Shown: positions 1 through 7,615 of the stretch, in pieces
How positions within the stretch are numbered: position 1 is the stretch's first letter
Layout of the letters: every line of letters begins with the position of its first letter
Assembly (NCBI GenBank): GCA_942491145.1
Contig: CALOBC010000040.1
Coordinates: 62,001-126,000, forward strand
Length of the DNA stretch: 64,000 bases
Direction of reading: 5' to 3'
Source of the DNA: CAXQUZ01 sp942491145
GTDB taxonomy: Bacteria; Myxococcota_A; UBA796; UBA2385
Program-made: the position numbers and the translations under genes
The notes under the pieces: generated by a model
Seen by the model: the letters and a program-made list of their open reading frames with translations, nothing else
Told to the model about the DNA's origin: nothing
Databases searched by the model: none

Positions 1-828
1 GCCCACGTGAAGGGCCTCACGCTGACCATCTCCGGCCCGGTGGATGCGGCCAAGGTTGTGCGCATCGACGGCACCCGCTTGCAGCAGGTGATCAACAACC
101 TCATCAGCAACGGCATCAAGTTCACCGACACGGGGGGCGTCGATGTCTCGTGGCAGTGGTCCGACGGGCGGCTGCGGGTGACCGTGAGGGACACCGGAGT
201 GGGCGTGCCACCGGCCTTCCACGATGCGGTCTTTGAGCCGTTCCGGCAGCTTCGCGGCACCGAAGCCGAGTGCATCAAGGGCACCGGGCTGGGCCTCTCC
301 ATCGTCCGGGGCCTGTGCACCGCGATGGGGGGCACGGTCTGCTGCCAGGCGGCAGAGGGCGGCGGCACAAAGTTTGTTGTGGAGGTGGACGCACCATCGG
401 TGGAGCCGGTCGTAGAGGCCGTGGCAGCGCCGGCAGCTCAGCGCGCACTGCGGGTGCTGGTCGCCGAGGACAACCGGGTGAACCAGATGGTGGCGAGGGG
501 GATGCTCAGCTCACTGGGCCACAGCGTCACCATTGTTGGGGACGGGCACGAGGCGGTCGCTGAAGTCCGGCGGGCCCATGCAGCGTCGGAGGCCTACGAC
601 GTCATCCTGATGGACATGTGGATGCCCCGCTTGCACGGCATCCAAGCCGCGGAGCAGATCCTGGCTGGAGAAGCACCGCCGCCGATCCTGGCGTGTACGG
701 CCAACGCCGACCCGGAGAGCGCCGAGGCCTGCTTGGCGGCGGGCATGATCGGCGTCCTGGCCAAGCCCATGACCTTGCGGACCTTGAGCGAAGGACTGAG
801 CAGTGTGCCGCTGACCTCGACGGCCTGA
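1..828 (+). CDS. Hybrid sensor histidine kinase, C-terminal part (HATPase + receiver)
   Basis: The 5' end lies outside the window; the frame is open from base 1, so the first in-frame GTG at 7 is probably not the start. The visible part begins in the HATPase_c domain, with an N box (QVINNLISNGIKFT), a G1 box (DTGVGVP) and a G2 box (GTGLGLSI), all of which bind ATP. An Ala/Val-rich linker follows, then a receiver domain with the acidic pair AEDN, the phospho-acceptor Asp in ILMDMWMP and the conserved Lys in AKPM. This is the architecture of a hybrid kinase of the BarA/ArcB kind, where the HATPase passes phosphate from an upstream His to its own receiver. The sensor and the phospho-accepting His domain are not visible, so the stimulus is unknown. 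No output domain or Hpt follows, so a separate phosphotransfer partner is likely. Confidence 0.93.
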   Translation, partial: AHVKGLTLTISGPVDAAKVVRIDGTRLQQVINNLISNGIKFTDTGGVDVSWQWSDGRLRVTVRDTGVGVPPAFHDAVFEPFRQLRGTEAECIKGTGLGLSIVRGLCTAMGGTVCCQAAEGGGTKFVVEVDAPSVEPVVEAVAAPAAQRALRVLVAEDNRVNQMVARGMLSSLGHSVTIVGDGHEAVAEVRRAHAASEAYDVILMDMWMPRLHGIQAAEQILAGEAPPPILACTANADPESAEACLAAGMIGVLAKPMTLRTLSEGLSSVPLTSTA

Positions 829-903
829 ACCCAGAGCCTTGCCTTTGGGACGAGGGGGTGCACATGCTCCGGGCGCGGACAGCGGGTCTCGCAGGAGTCA
901 GCG

Positions 904-1065
904 ATGCGTCGGATGTACTCGTTTATCGGAGCGACCGTCGTGGGCTCGCTCGGCTGGTGGCTGGGCGACATGGTCGGCCTGATGACCGCCGTGATGCTCA
1001 GCGCCGTGGGCACCGCGGTCGGGATGTACATCGGCATCCGAGTGGCCCACTACTACGGCGGATAG
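904..1065 (+). CDS. Small two-segment membrane protein (53 aa)
   Basis: An ATG at 904 opens a 53-codon frame. It has a short basic N-terminus (MRRMYSF) and two hydrophobic, glycine-spaced stretches separated by a GWWLGDMVG turn, ending in HYYGG. The pattern suggests two short transmembrane helices with a glycine-zipper-like packing face. Proteins of this size and pattern are common in Proteobacteria and have no assigned role. The frame is hydrophobic from end to end and closes 16 bases before the convergent hydrolase gene, as expected for a real small gene in such compact DNA. No strong ribosome-binding site is visible. I do not recognise a function. Confidence 0.6.
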   Translation: MRRMYSFIGATVVGSLGWWLGDMVGLMTAVMLSAVGTAVGMYIGIRVAHYYGG

Positions 1066-1081
1066 GCCGATCTCAGCGGGC

Positions 1082-2026
1082 CTAGGCCGGGGGAACGCGA
1101 GCCTCCAACCAGTCGACAATGCCCTTGGTTACGTCATCTCGGTTGGTCTCATTGATGACCTCGTGGCGGGCCCCCTCCCACAGCTTCAAGGTCACGTCCT
1201 CGACGCCCGCCCGGCTCAGGTCCGACGCCAAGGCGGCCACGGACTTGCCCTTTTCGCCCACGGGGTCCTGGTCGCCGGCGACGAGGTAGACCGGCAGGGC
1301 GGCGGGGATGCGGAGCTGGGCATCGTCGGTGGTGCTGACGGCGATGGCGTCCAAGAGGTCGATCCAGGTCTGAACCCCGCACTGGAATCCACAGTCGGGA
1401 TCGGCGATGTAGGCGTCCACTTCGGCGGGATCGCGGCTGAGCCAGTCAAAGTCGGTGCGGGTCGGCGCGAACTGCTTGTTGAAGTCCGCGAAAGTGAGCG
1501 CATGCAGGATGGGGGAGCGACCCCGCTTGCCGAGGCGCAGCCGCTCAAGTCGCGCAATGAGGCGCCCCACTGTGGCGATCGCGGGGGGCTTGCCGTTCGT
1601 GCCGGAGAGCACCACCCCCGCGAGGTCACCGACGCTGTCGCCACCCTGGGTCATCAGCGACTGGGCGATGAGGCTGCCCATGGAGTGGCCCAGCAGGAAC
1701 ACTGGCCGCCCGGGCCACGCGGCGTGGGTGCGGTCCAGCATGTCGCGCAGATCTTGGACCACCAGCGCCCAGCCGTTGTCCTCTGCGAGCAGGCCGCGGT
1801 TCGGCCCTTGGAGCGTGGTCTGGCCGTGGCCCCGGTGGTCGTGGGCGCTGACGGCCCAGCCCAGTGGCGTGAGCGCAGCGGCGAGGCGGGCATAGCGGCC
1901 ACCGTGCTCGGCCATGCCGTGGGAGATGTGCAAGGCGGCGCGCACCTCGCCGTCGTCCGGCAGCCACTGATAGAAGAAGCGGGGGCAGCCATCGGGGGCC
2001 ATGGCGGAGTCGGTGTGGGTCTGCAT
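1082..2026 (-). CDS. Alpha/beta hydrolase, monoacylglycerol lipase-like
   Basis: This 314-residue protein has the features of the Hydrolase_4 (serine aminopeptidase S33 / monoglyceride lipase) family. The oxyanion region HGMAEHGGRY lies near residue 36, the AHDHRGHG motif near 61-68, and the nucleophile Ser115 sits in GHSMGS. The acid is likely the Asp of VAGDQDPVG and the base the His of GARHEV near the C-terminus. There is no signal peptide, so it should be cytoplasmic. The expected reaction is hydrolysis of a mono- or lysoglyceride ester to free fatty acid; the true substrate cannot be read from sequence. It is convergent with the small membrane protein gene and lies downstream of, and on the same strand as, the GT39-like gene, about 50 bases away. 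Length is normal for the family. Confidence 0.88.
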   Translation of the reverse strand: MQTHTDSAMAPDGCPRFFYQWLPDDGEVRAALHISHGMAEHGGRYARLAAALTPLGWAVSAHDHRGHGQTTLQGPNRGLLAEDNGWALVVQDLRDMLDRTHAAWPGRPVFLLGHSMGSLIAQSLMTQGGDSVGDLAGVVLSGTNGKPPAIATVGRLIARLERLRLGKRGRSPILHALTFADFNKQFAPTRTDFDWLSRDPAEVDAYIADPDCGFQCGVQTWIDLLDAIAVSTTDDAQLRIPAALPVYLVAGDQDPVGEKGKSVAALASDLSRAGVEDVTLKLWEGARHEVINETNRDDVTKGIVDWLEARVPPA

Positions 2027-2078
2027 GGCGGGAGCGTAGCGGACGCGGTGGCCGCTGTGGGGACCCGGCCCCGGTGGG

Positions 2079-3689
2079 TCAGCGGGGCGCGGTCTGGAGG
2101 ATCTGTCCGGACCACTCGGGCCAAGTGGTGAACGTTGCCACCGGCGTGAACCCGGTCTCGGCCAGCCAGCGGGTCCGCCTCGAGTCGGGGGCCTTCAGGA
2201 TGCTGATGACGTGGTCAAAGTGGCGGTCTGGCCAGTCCCCGATGGCAAAGGGTGCGATAAACACTGCGGCGCCATTTCGTTGTGGCAGCTCAGCGCCCGC
2301 GGGTCCGCCCCCTGGGCCACTGCGCATGAACGCGACGGATGCCAGGTTCCAGCTGTGGCCCTGCAAGCCGAGGGCGTAGAGCATGAGCCCGGTGGTCGGG
2401 CCCCCGTGGTCCGATGCCAGAAAGCCGACGGTCTGGGTGCCCTCGGGAACGACCTGGGCCAGGGCATGTGCGGCTTCGGTGAGGTTCCACTTGTCGATGG
2501 ACTCGGACATCGGGCGGAGTGGCTCGGGGGGAAAGGGCCACGACGCGCCCGCGGTTGCCAGGTTGAACTCAAGCTGTCGGGACGTGGGGGTGTTGCCACC
2601 GACGGCGTAGAGCTGGAGGGCCCCCCAGGCGCCGAGCACCGCGATGGGCGCGAGCAACAACCGGCCGCGGACGACGGCGGGAAACAGCACCAGCAGCGGC
2701 AGCGCAGGCAGCAGGTAGCGGCCTTGGCGCTGCATCTGGTTGGCCAGGATTGCCCATCCACCCAACACGGCCAAGATGACGATCCAGCGGGCACTTCGGG
2801 GGGATCCGGCGCGGAAGGGAAGCCACAGCCCCAAGGCGACGGCCACCACGCCGGGAACGCCGATGTTGTCGATGAGCACCGCGGGATACCAGCCCAGGTT
2901 GTCCGCCGCCCACCACGCCCCCGTCGCCATTGCGGTGTTGGCCGACAGCTCAGCGGTCGCAGTGTTGCTGGTGGTGGCGTAGCTGAGCACTTCTGCGCCC
3001 CGCTGGACGTACCAGGGCAAGGCGACCACGGCCCATCCGGCAATGCCGGCCCCGAGCTGGGCCCAGCGGCCCCGGCGCACCACCCACACCGCCGCGATCA
3101 GGCACGGTGCCCACAGGAACATCGGCGCGGTGTACTTGGCCAAGAAGGCCGCCCCCATCCATGCCCCCCACAGCGCGGCGTGGCGGTGGCTGCGGAGCTG
3201 GCGACTCGCGGCGAGGTGGCTGAGTGCCTGCACGACGAAAGCACCGGCCACCAGGTCAATCCCGTAGGACTCGGCTTGTTGCCAGACCACCCCTGCCGCG
3301 GCCATCCACACGAGGCCGAGGTGGGCGGAGACCACCGACCCACTGAGTCGGCGCAGCCCGTCCCAGCAGAGGAACAACACGAGGGCGCCGGCGGCGAGGT
3401 GGGCCCAGCGCCCCCCGCCCAGGACAAAGTAGGCCAGCGTGGCGGGGGCATAGGCGAGGGGCGGATGGGGGGCCAGCAAGCTCGGGAAGCACCACGAGAA
3501 CTCGGCCAGCGCGCCTTCGCGGAGCACCTGGGCCAGCCGCATCGCGATGCCCAGGATGTGGGGACCGTCGCCGGCGGGCCAGCGCCCGGTGCCGACGATG
3601 GTGTGGGCCCAGCCAGCCAGGGCGAGGACCGGCAACACCCAGCCGTGGCGGGTGTGGGCCCGGCTGAGGATCGCCACCAGCCGCCTCAC
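2079..3689 (-). CDS. Multi-pass membrane protein, GT39 (mannosyltransferase)-like
   Basis: The open frame extends upstream into the TPR gene, but that extension is Ser/Pro/Arg-rich shadow sequence. I take the GTG at 3689, 28 bases after the TPR stop, which gives 536 residues. The N-terminus has a basic start and a membrane helix, then an acidic motif in an outside loop (GRWPAGDGPHILG). About ten hydrophobic segments follow, then a soluble C-terminal domain of about 150 residues. This is the layout of GT-C glycosyltransferases of the GT39/PMT type, which take sugar from a polyprenyl-phosphate donor and add it to a protein or lipid on the outer face of the inner membrane. Family assignment rests on topology and the loop Asp; substrate is unknown. 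It probably shares a transcript with the TPR gene. Confidence 0.7.
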   Translation of the reverse strand: MRRLVAILSRAHTRHGWVLPVLALAGWAHTIVGTGRWPAGDGPHILGIAMRLAQVLREGALAEFSWCFPSLLAPHPPLAYAPATLAYFVLGGGRWAHLAAGALVLFLCWDGLRRLSGSVVSAHLGLVWMAAAGVVWQQAESYGIDLVAGAFVVQALSHLAASRQLRSHRHAALWGAWMGAAFLAKYTAPMFLWAPCLIAAVWVVRRGRWAQLGAGIAGWAVVALPWYVQRGAEVLSYATTSNTATAELSANTAMATGAWWAADNLGWYPAVLIDNIGVPGVVAVALGLWLPFRAGSPRSARWIVILAVLGGWAILANQMQRQGRYLLPALPLLVLFPAVVRGRLLLAPIAVLGAWGALQLYAVGGNTPTSRQLEFNLATAGASWPFPPEPLRPMSESIDKWNLTEAAHALAQVVPEGTQTVGFLASDHGGPTTGLMLYALGLQGHSWNLASVAFMRSGPGGGPAGAELPQRNGAAVFIAPFAIGDWPDRHFDHVISILKAPDSRRTRWLAETGFTPVATFTTWPEWSGQILQTAPR

Positions 3690-3717
3690 AGTGGACCCGC
3701 GGCCAACCGAGGGGTCC

Positions 3718-5751
3718 TCAGCAGCTCGTCGCGAGGTACTGCTCGATGTCTTCGCGCTCCAGCAGGCCCAGGGACAGCTGGACACAGTGGTTGCAGATGT
3801 CGACACCGTTGAAGCGGTACAGCCCGGATGCTTCAAAGTGGGACCGGCTGCATAGGGTGCACGTCGCGTCGTCGGGCGCGGCGAGGGACGCGCGGTGTTG
3901 GGTGACCTCGACCACACAGCGGTCGCAGATGACCGCCCCAGAACCGGCGATCATGTGGGTCACGTCGGCGTGGCGCCGGCCGCATGTGGTGCACGTGGTC
4001 TCTTCGCCCTGCTCGACCCGGCGGGGTTCCCGGCGAAGCTCCCGGGGACTGACCGCGCTGAGCAGCTGCTCCACCATCGCGTCGGCGTGCTTGGCCCGGG
4101 CAAACTCGCGCAACCGCTCACCGGCCTCGGGCTCGCCGTACAGCGCCAGCCCGGCCCAGGCGGCCACCGCGAGCTCGGGGTCGGCCACTTCGGCCCACTT
4201 GCGCAGCAGGTTGCGGCCCGCAGCCGAGCGGCGCACCCCAATCGCGAGCAACAACAGGGCTTGGTAGGCCCGGGCCCGCTCCCGCTCGCGGTCGAGGTTG
4301 AGCCGGTGTTCGGCCACGTCATGGGCGGGGCCGTGCCGGTCGACAGCGGCCCGCTTGAGGTTCTTTTCGTCGAGGTTCATGCCCTCGACCAAGTATTGTT
4401 CCGGCACGGCGGCGGCGGCGGCCAGGGCGACCCCCCCCAGCCCAGGTCCATACCAGCGGCCGGGTTCCCGCAGGCGCATGCTCGCGCTGTCGGCGACAGC
4501 ACTCAGCGACAGCTCGCTGGCCGCTTCCCACAGCTCAAAGCGCAGGGACTCGGACTGGGTGTGGGCGATGGTCTCCAAGATCTTGCCCACCGTGGACGGG
4601 CCGATGGCGCGCAGCTCGTCGAGGACCGTGCGCACACGCTGGCGGGTGACCTCACGGGGATTTCGCTTGCCGCCCGGCGCCAGCCGATCGTGGTTGGCGA
4701 CCTCGGTGAGCAGAGCCTGGAACAACCAGCGATCGTCGCCCGAGAGTCGCCGTGCGCGCACCATCTCGAGGTAGCAGGGCAGGTGATCCGGCCGGTCCCG
4801 CAAGGCCTCGCGGAACACCTTCATCGCTTCGTTGGGCGTGCCCTCTTCGAGGAGGGTGCACCCCAGAGCGTAGCGAGCATCAACATTCTCGGGGTCCACC
4901 ATCAGCGCTTGGTGGCACGCTTCACGGGCACGGGAGTACTCGCCAAGCTGGAACCAAGCCATCGCCGCCCGGGCCAACACCTTTGGGTCGTCCGGCCGCT
5001 CGCGGAGAAACTGGCGGAAGTGTTGGATGGCGTTGTTGTATTTGCCCAGCTCATAGGCAATCTGGCCCAAGTGCAGCTTCGCGGTGGCCCGGTGGCGGTC
5101 GTGTTCCCGCAGCCGCAGGAAGAAGCGCTCGGCTTCGCGGTAGCGCCCCATGAGGATGCAAGACAGCCCCATGAAGTGCAGCAGCACGGCTTCTTGGCTG
5201 GACGGGGGGTCACGCCTGAGCGCTTGCACCAAGTGGTACTGGGCCCGCTCGACGAGGCGCCGGGGGTTGCCTTGGCTGCTCGCAAGCGACATCAGCGTGC
5301 GGCCCAGCTCTAGGTGGGTCTCCCAGGCATCGGGCGCGACTCGACACGCCGCTTCGAGCTGGCGCACCGCTTGGCCCAGCTCGCCGCGCTGGGTCTCCAA
5401 CAAGCCCATGGCCAGCCGCAGATCGGCGCGCTCGGCGTCAATGCGCACGGCTTGATCGAGGTAGCGGGCCGCAGCGCGGTGGCGATCCATCCCCAACAGC
5501 GCCAGCCCGGCGACCACCAGGGCCTCGGCGCTGGCCGGATCATCGTTCAAGGACTTGCGGGCGAGGGCGAGAACCTCGTTGCACTCCCGCTCTCCACCGC
5601 CGTGGTACAGCGCGCGGCTGACCATGGCACGGGCCAAGGCGACCCGCGCAGTGGGGTCATCCGGCACCCGTGCAGCCGCCGTCTGGAGCCGCGTGATGGT
5701 CCAGTCGAGCTTCTGGTGGATGAACAGGCTCGGGAGTGCGGAGGTGGACAT
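3718..5751 (-). CDS. TPR protein with two C-terminal ClpX-type C4 zinc fingers
   Basis: The ATG at 5751 (677 aa) is preferred to the in-frame GTG at 5766. Most of the protein is tetratricopeptide repeats: repeated A..L...G....A......A stretches from about residue 20 to 390, then a helical middle region. The last 90 residues hold two zinc fingers. The first is Cys587-X2-Cys590-X18-Cys609-X2-Cys612 and the second Cys631-X2-Cys634-X18-Cys653-X2-Cys656. That spacing, and the text around it (CGRR.ADV..MIAGSGAVICDRCV), match the N-terminal zinc-binding domain of the ClpX unfoldase, which dimerises and binds substrates and adaptors. Inference: a scaffold or adaptor that uses TPRs for one partner and the ClpX-like fingers for another. 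There is no AAA+ domain and no signal peptide. It is divergent from the OmpR-type regulator gene. Confidence 0.85.
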   Translation of the reverse strand: MSTSALPSLFIHQKLDWTITRLQTAAARVPDDPTARVALARAMVSRALYHGGGERECNEVLALARKSLNDDPASAEALVVAGLALLGMDRHRAAARYLDQAVRIDAERADLRLAMGLLETQRGELGQAVRQLEAACRVAPDAWETHLELGRTLMSLASSQGNPRRLVERAQYHLVQALRRDPPSSQEAVLLHFMGLSCILMGRYREAERFFLRLREHDRHRATAKLHLGQIAYELGKYNNAIQHFRQFLRERPDDPKVLARAAMAWFQLGEYSRAREACHQALMVDPENVDARYALGCTLLEEGTPNEAMKVFREALRDRPDHLPCYLEMVRARRLSGDDRWLFQALLTEVANHDRLAPGGKRNPREVTRQRVRTVLDELRAIGPSTVGKILETIAHTQSESLRFELWEAASELSLSAVADSASMRLREPGRWYGPGLGGVALAAAAAVPEQYLVEGMNLDEKNLKRAAVDRHGPAHDVAEHRLNLDRERERARAYQALLLLAIGVRRSAAGRNLLRKWAEVADPELAVAAWAGLALYGEPEAGERLREFARAKHADAMVEQLLSAVSPRELRREPRRVEQGEETTCTTCGRRHADVTHMIAGSGAVICDRCVVEVTQHRASLAAPDDATCTLCSRSHFEASGLYRFNGVDICNHCVQLSLGLLEREDIEQYLATSC

Positions 5752-5963
5752 GCTGGCCCGGGTCACGATAGCGCCGAGTGCTAACCGACTCGGAGATCAG
5801 CGGCAGCACGGCCCTTCGATGGCTGCCGCTCCTGCTTCGGTGCGCGCCTTCGGCCTGGGTCGGCCCCGGCACCACGCAAAGCCCCTGCAAGAGGCGGGCG
5901 TGTGATCGGTCTCGGCCGCACCCGACATGTCATAGTCCCCGACCCCGGTTTCTGGAGCGCAGC

Positions 5964-6665
5964 ATGGCCCGCATCCTCTTTGTGGAAGACGAGCATCAAG
6001 TTCTCGCCAAATTGGTGAAGTACTTTGAACGAGAAGGCTTCGACGCCCGTGGCGCGAGCACAGGTGCGGATGCCCTTGACCTTGCTGAGCGGTTTTCGCC
6101 CGATGTGGCGGTGTTGGACGTCATGCTGCACGAGGGCCCGGGCGGTCCCGACGAGATGGACGGCTACCAGATCTGCCAAGCCCTTCGCTCGAGCGGATTT
6201 GACCGCCCTGTCATCTTTTTGACCGCTCGCTCCGGCGAGCAGGACAAGCTGGTTGGCTTCGAGTTTGGTGCTGACGACTATGTGACAAAGCCTTTTAGCC
6301 TCCCCGAGCTCAAGGCCCGCATCCAGGCCTGCTTGCGGCGGGCGGGTGGCGCGCGGCGGACGTTCCGCTTCGGTGAAGTCACCATCGACCTCGACCAGTA
6401 CACGATCCACCGCCCCGACGGTGATGCCCGCTTGAGCAACCGCGAGCGGGATCTGCTCGAGTTCTTCATCCAGAACCGTGGCCGCATCCTCACGCGCGAA
6501 GAGCTGCTCAAGCGCGTCTGGGGCTACAAGGCTGGGATCGCCACCCGCACGGTCGACACCCATGTGCTCACTGTGCGCAAGAAGCTCGGTGACAACGCCC
6601 AAGAGCCTCAGTTTATCGAGACGCTGCACGGGGTCGGGTACCAGTTCATCGCGCAGGAGAGCTGA
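5964..6665 (+). CDS. OmpR/PhoB-family response regulator
   Basis: The ATG at 5964 starts MARILFVEDE and follows a TGGAG ribosome-binding site; the longer upstream frame is not protein-like. The 233 residues contain a receiver domain with acidic residues VEDE, phospho-acceptor Asp52 in AVLDVML, the switch Thr in FLTAR and Lys in DYVTKPFS. A winged-helix DNA-binding domain follows, with NRERDLLEFFI, the recognition region and the end motif THVLTVRKKLG. One oddity is an insertion right after the phosphorylation site (HEGPGGPDEMDG), which lengthens the beta3-alpha3 loop next to the active site. No kinase gene adjoins it. The following gene starts two bases after its stop and is probably cotranscribed. 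Confidence 0.93.
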   Translation: MARILFVEDEHQVLAKLVKYFEREGFDARGASTGADALDLAERFSPDVAVLDVMLHEGPGGPDEMDGYQICQALRSSGFDRPVIFLTARSGEQDKLVGFEFGADDYVTKPFSLPELKARIQACLRRAGGARRTFRFGEVTIDLDQYTIHRPDGDARLSNRERDLLEFFIQNRGRILTREELLKRVWGYKAGIATRTVDTHVLTVRKKLGDNAQEPQFIETLHGVGYQFIAQES

Positions 6666-6667
6666 TC

Positions 6668-7483
6668 TTGTCCGGCTGGCTGCTGCTGCTGGGTGTGGCT
6701 GCGGCCACGTCGCCCGAAGAGTGGGCCAGCTTGAACGCCGCACGGCTGGCGAGCTCACTGGACCGTGACCCCCAAGCGGCCGTGGCGATCTACGAGACGC
6801 TGCTCAAGCATCAGCACGATGAAGACCCCACACGGGGCAAGGTGCTGTACTGGATGGGACGGGCCCTCGCCGAGAGCGGCGAAGACGACGCGAGCCGGGT
6901 CGTGATGGACCAAGTGGTCCAGATCGCCGACTGGCGTGAGGCGGCCCGCACGTGGCAGGGCGAGTTTGCGCTGGCCCGCCGTCCGGTGGTCAGCCTGCCC
7001 TACGTGGAGCGCTTCGAGACCGACCCGGGCCATGTGGTGCGCGGCTGGCCCCAGGGCTCGCCCACCGACCTGACCGTCGACCATGAAGTGCCGGGCATCC
7101 GCTTTCTGCGCTGGCGCTCAGAAGTGCGCGATGGCGAAGAGGACGAGCTGGTGGTCGGTCTTCAGGGGGCTGCCACCCGCTTGCGCACGGTGCGGATCAC
7201 CACGCGCAGCGAAGGCTTTGAGGCGTGGATCCAGGTCTCGCTGCTGGGCGCCGACGGCCGCAGCTGGTCGACGCCGGCGATCCAGGTGCCCACATCGACG
7301 TGGCGGGACGTCTCGCTGGGGTTGGACGACTTCTACCCGTCGGACCCCTCCCTGGCGTTGGTCGGCGGGCGGCCGGGCCGAGTGGTGCGGGTGCATGTGC
7401 GTGAAGTCACGGCCTCCTACGCCCGGGAGCGTGGTGAACACGCGCTGCTCATCGACACCCTTGAGCTGCGCGCGGGGGACTGA
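6668..7483 (+). CDS. Exported protein of unknown function, coupled to the response regulator
   Basis: The frame opens with TTG two bases after the response-regulator stop, so translation is probably coupled. The 271 residues begin with a short hydrophobic segment (LLLLGVAAA) that looks like a weak signal peptide. A helical, TPR-like stretch follows at about residues 20-95 (A..IYETLLKHQ, VLYWMGRALAESGEDDA). The C-terminal two thirds are beta-rich, with alternating hydrophobic residues and no cysteines, which suggests a jelly-roll-like domain. I do not recognise a named family. Its position suggests it works in, or is controlled by, the signalling pathway of the regulator. Confidence 0.72.
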   Translation: MSGWLLLLGVAAATSPEEWASLNAARLASSLDRDPQAAVAIYETLLKHQHDEDPTRGKVLYWMGRALAESGEDDASRVVMDQVVQIADWREAARTWQGEFALARRPVVSLPYVERFETDPGHVVRGWPQGSPTDLTVDHEVPGIRFLRWRSEVRDGEEDELVVGLQGAATRLRTVRITTRSEGFEAWIQVSLLGADGRSWSTPAIQVPTSTWRDVSLGLDDFYPSDPSLALVGGRPGRVVRVHVREVTASYARERGEHALLIDTLELRAGD

Positions 7484-7615
7484 GGGCGGCTGGGGTACGG
7501 ACCGGCTCGTGTGGGTCTGGGGAAAGCGGTAGAGTTCTCCGGTCGGTCGCGACGCTGCCCTGATCCACTGGTGTCGCAGCGTTCCAACGGTCCAGCTCAC
7601 CGAGCCTGGGTCCAG

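Noticed and set aside
1079..1088. GGCCTAGGCC palindrome between convergent genes
   Set aside because: Only ten bases, includes the hydrolase stop codon, and has no T run.
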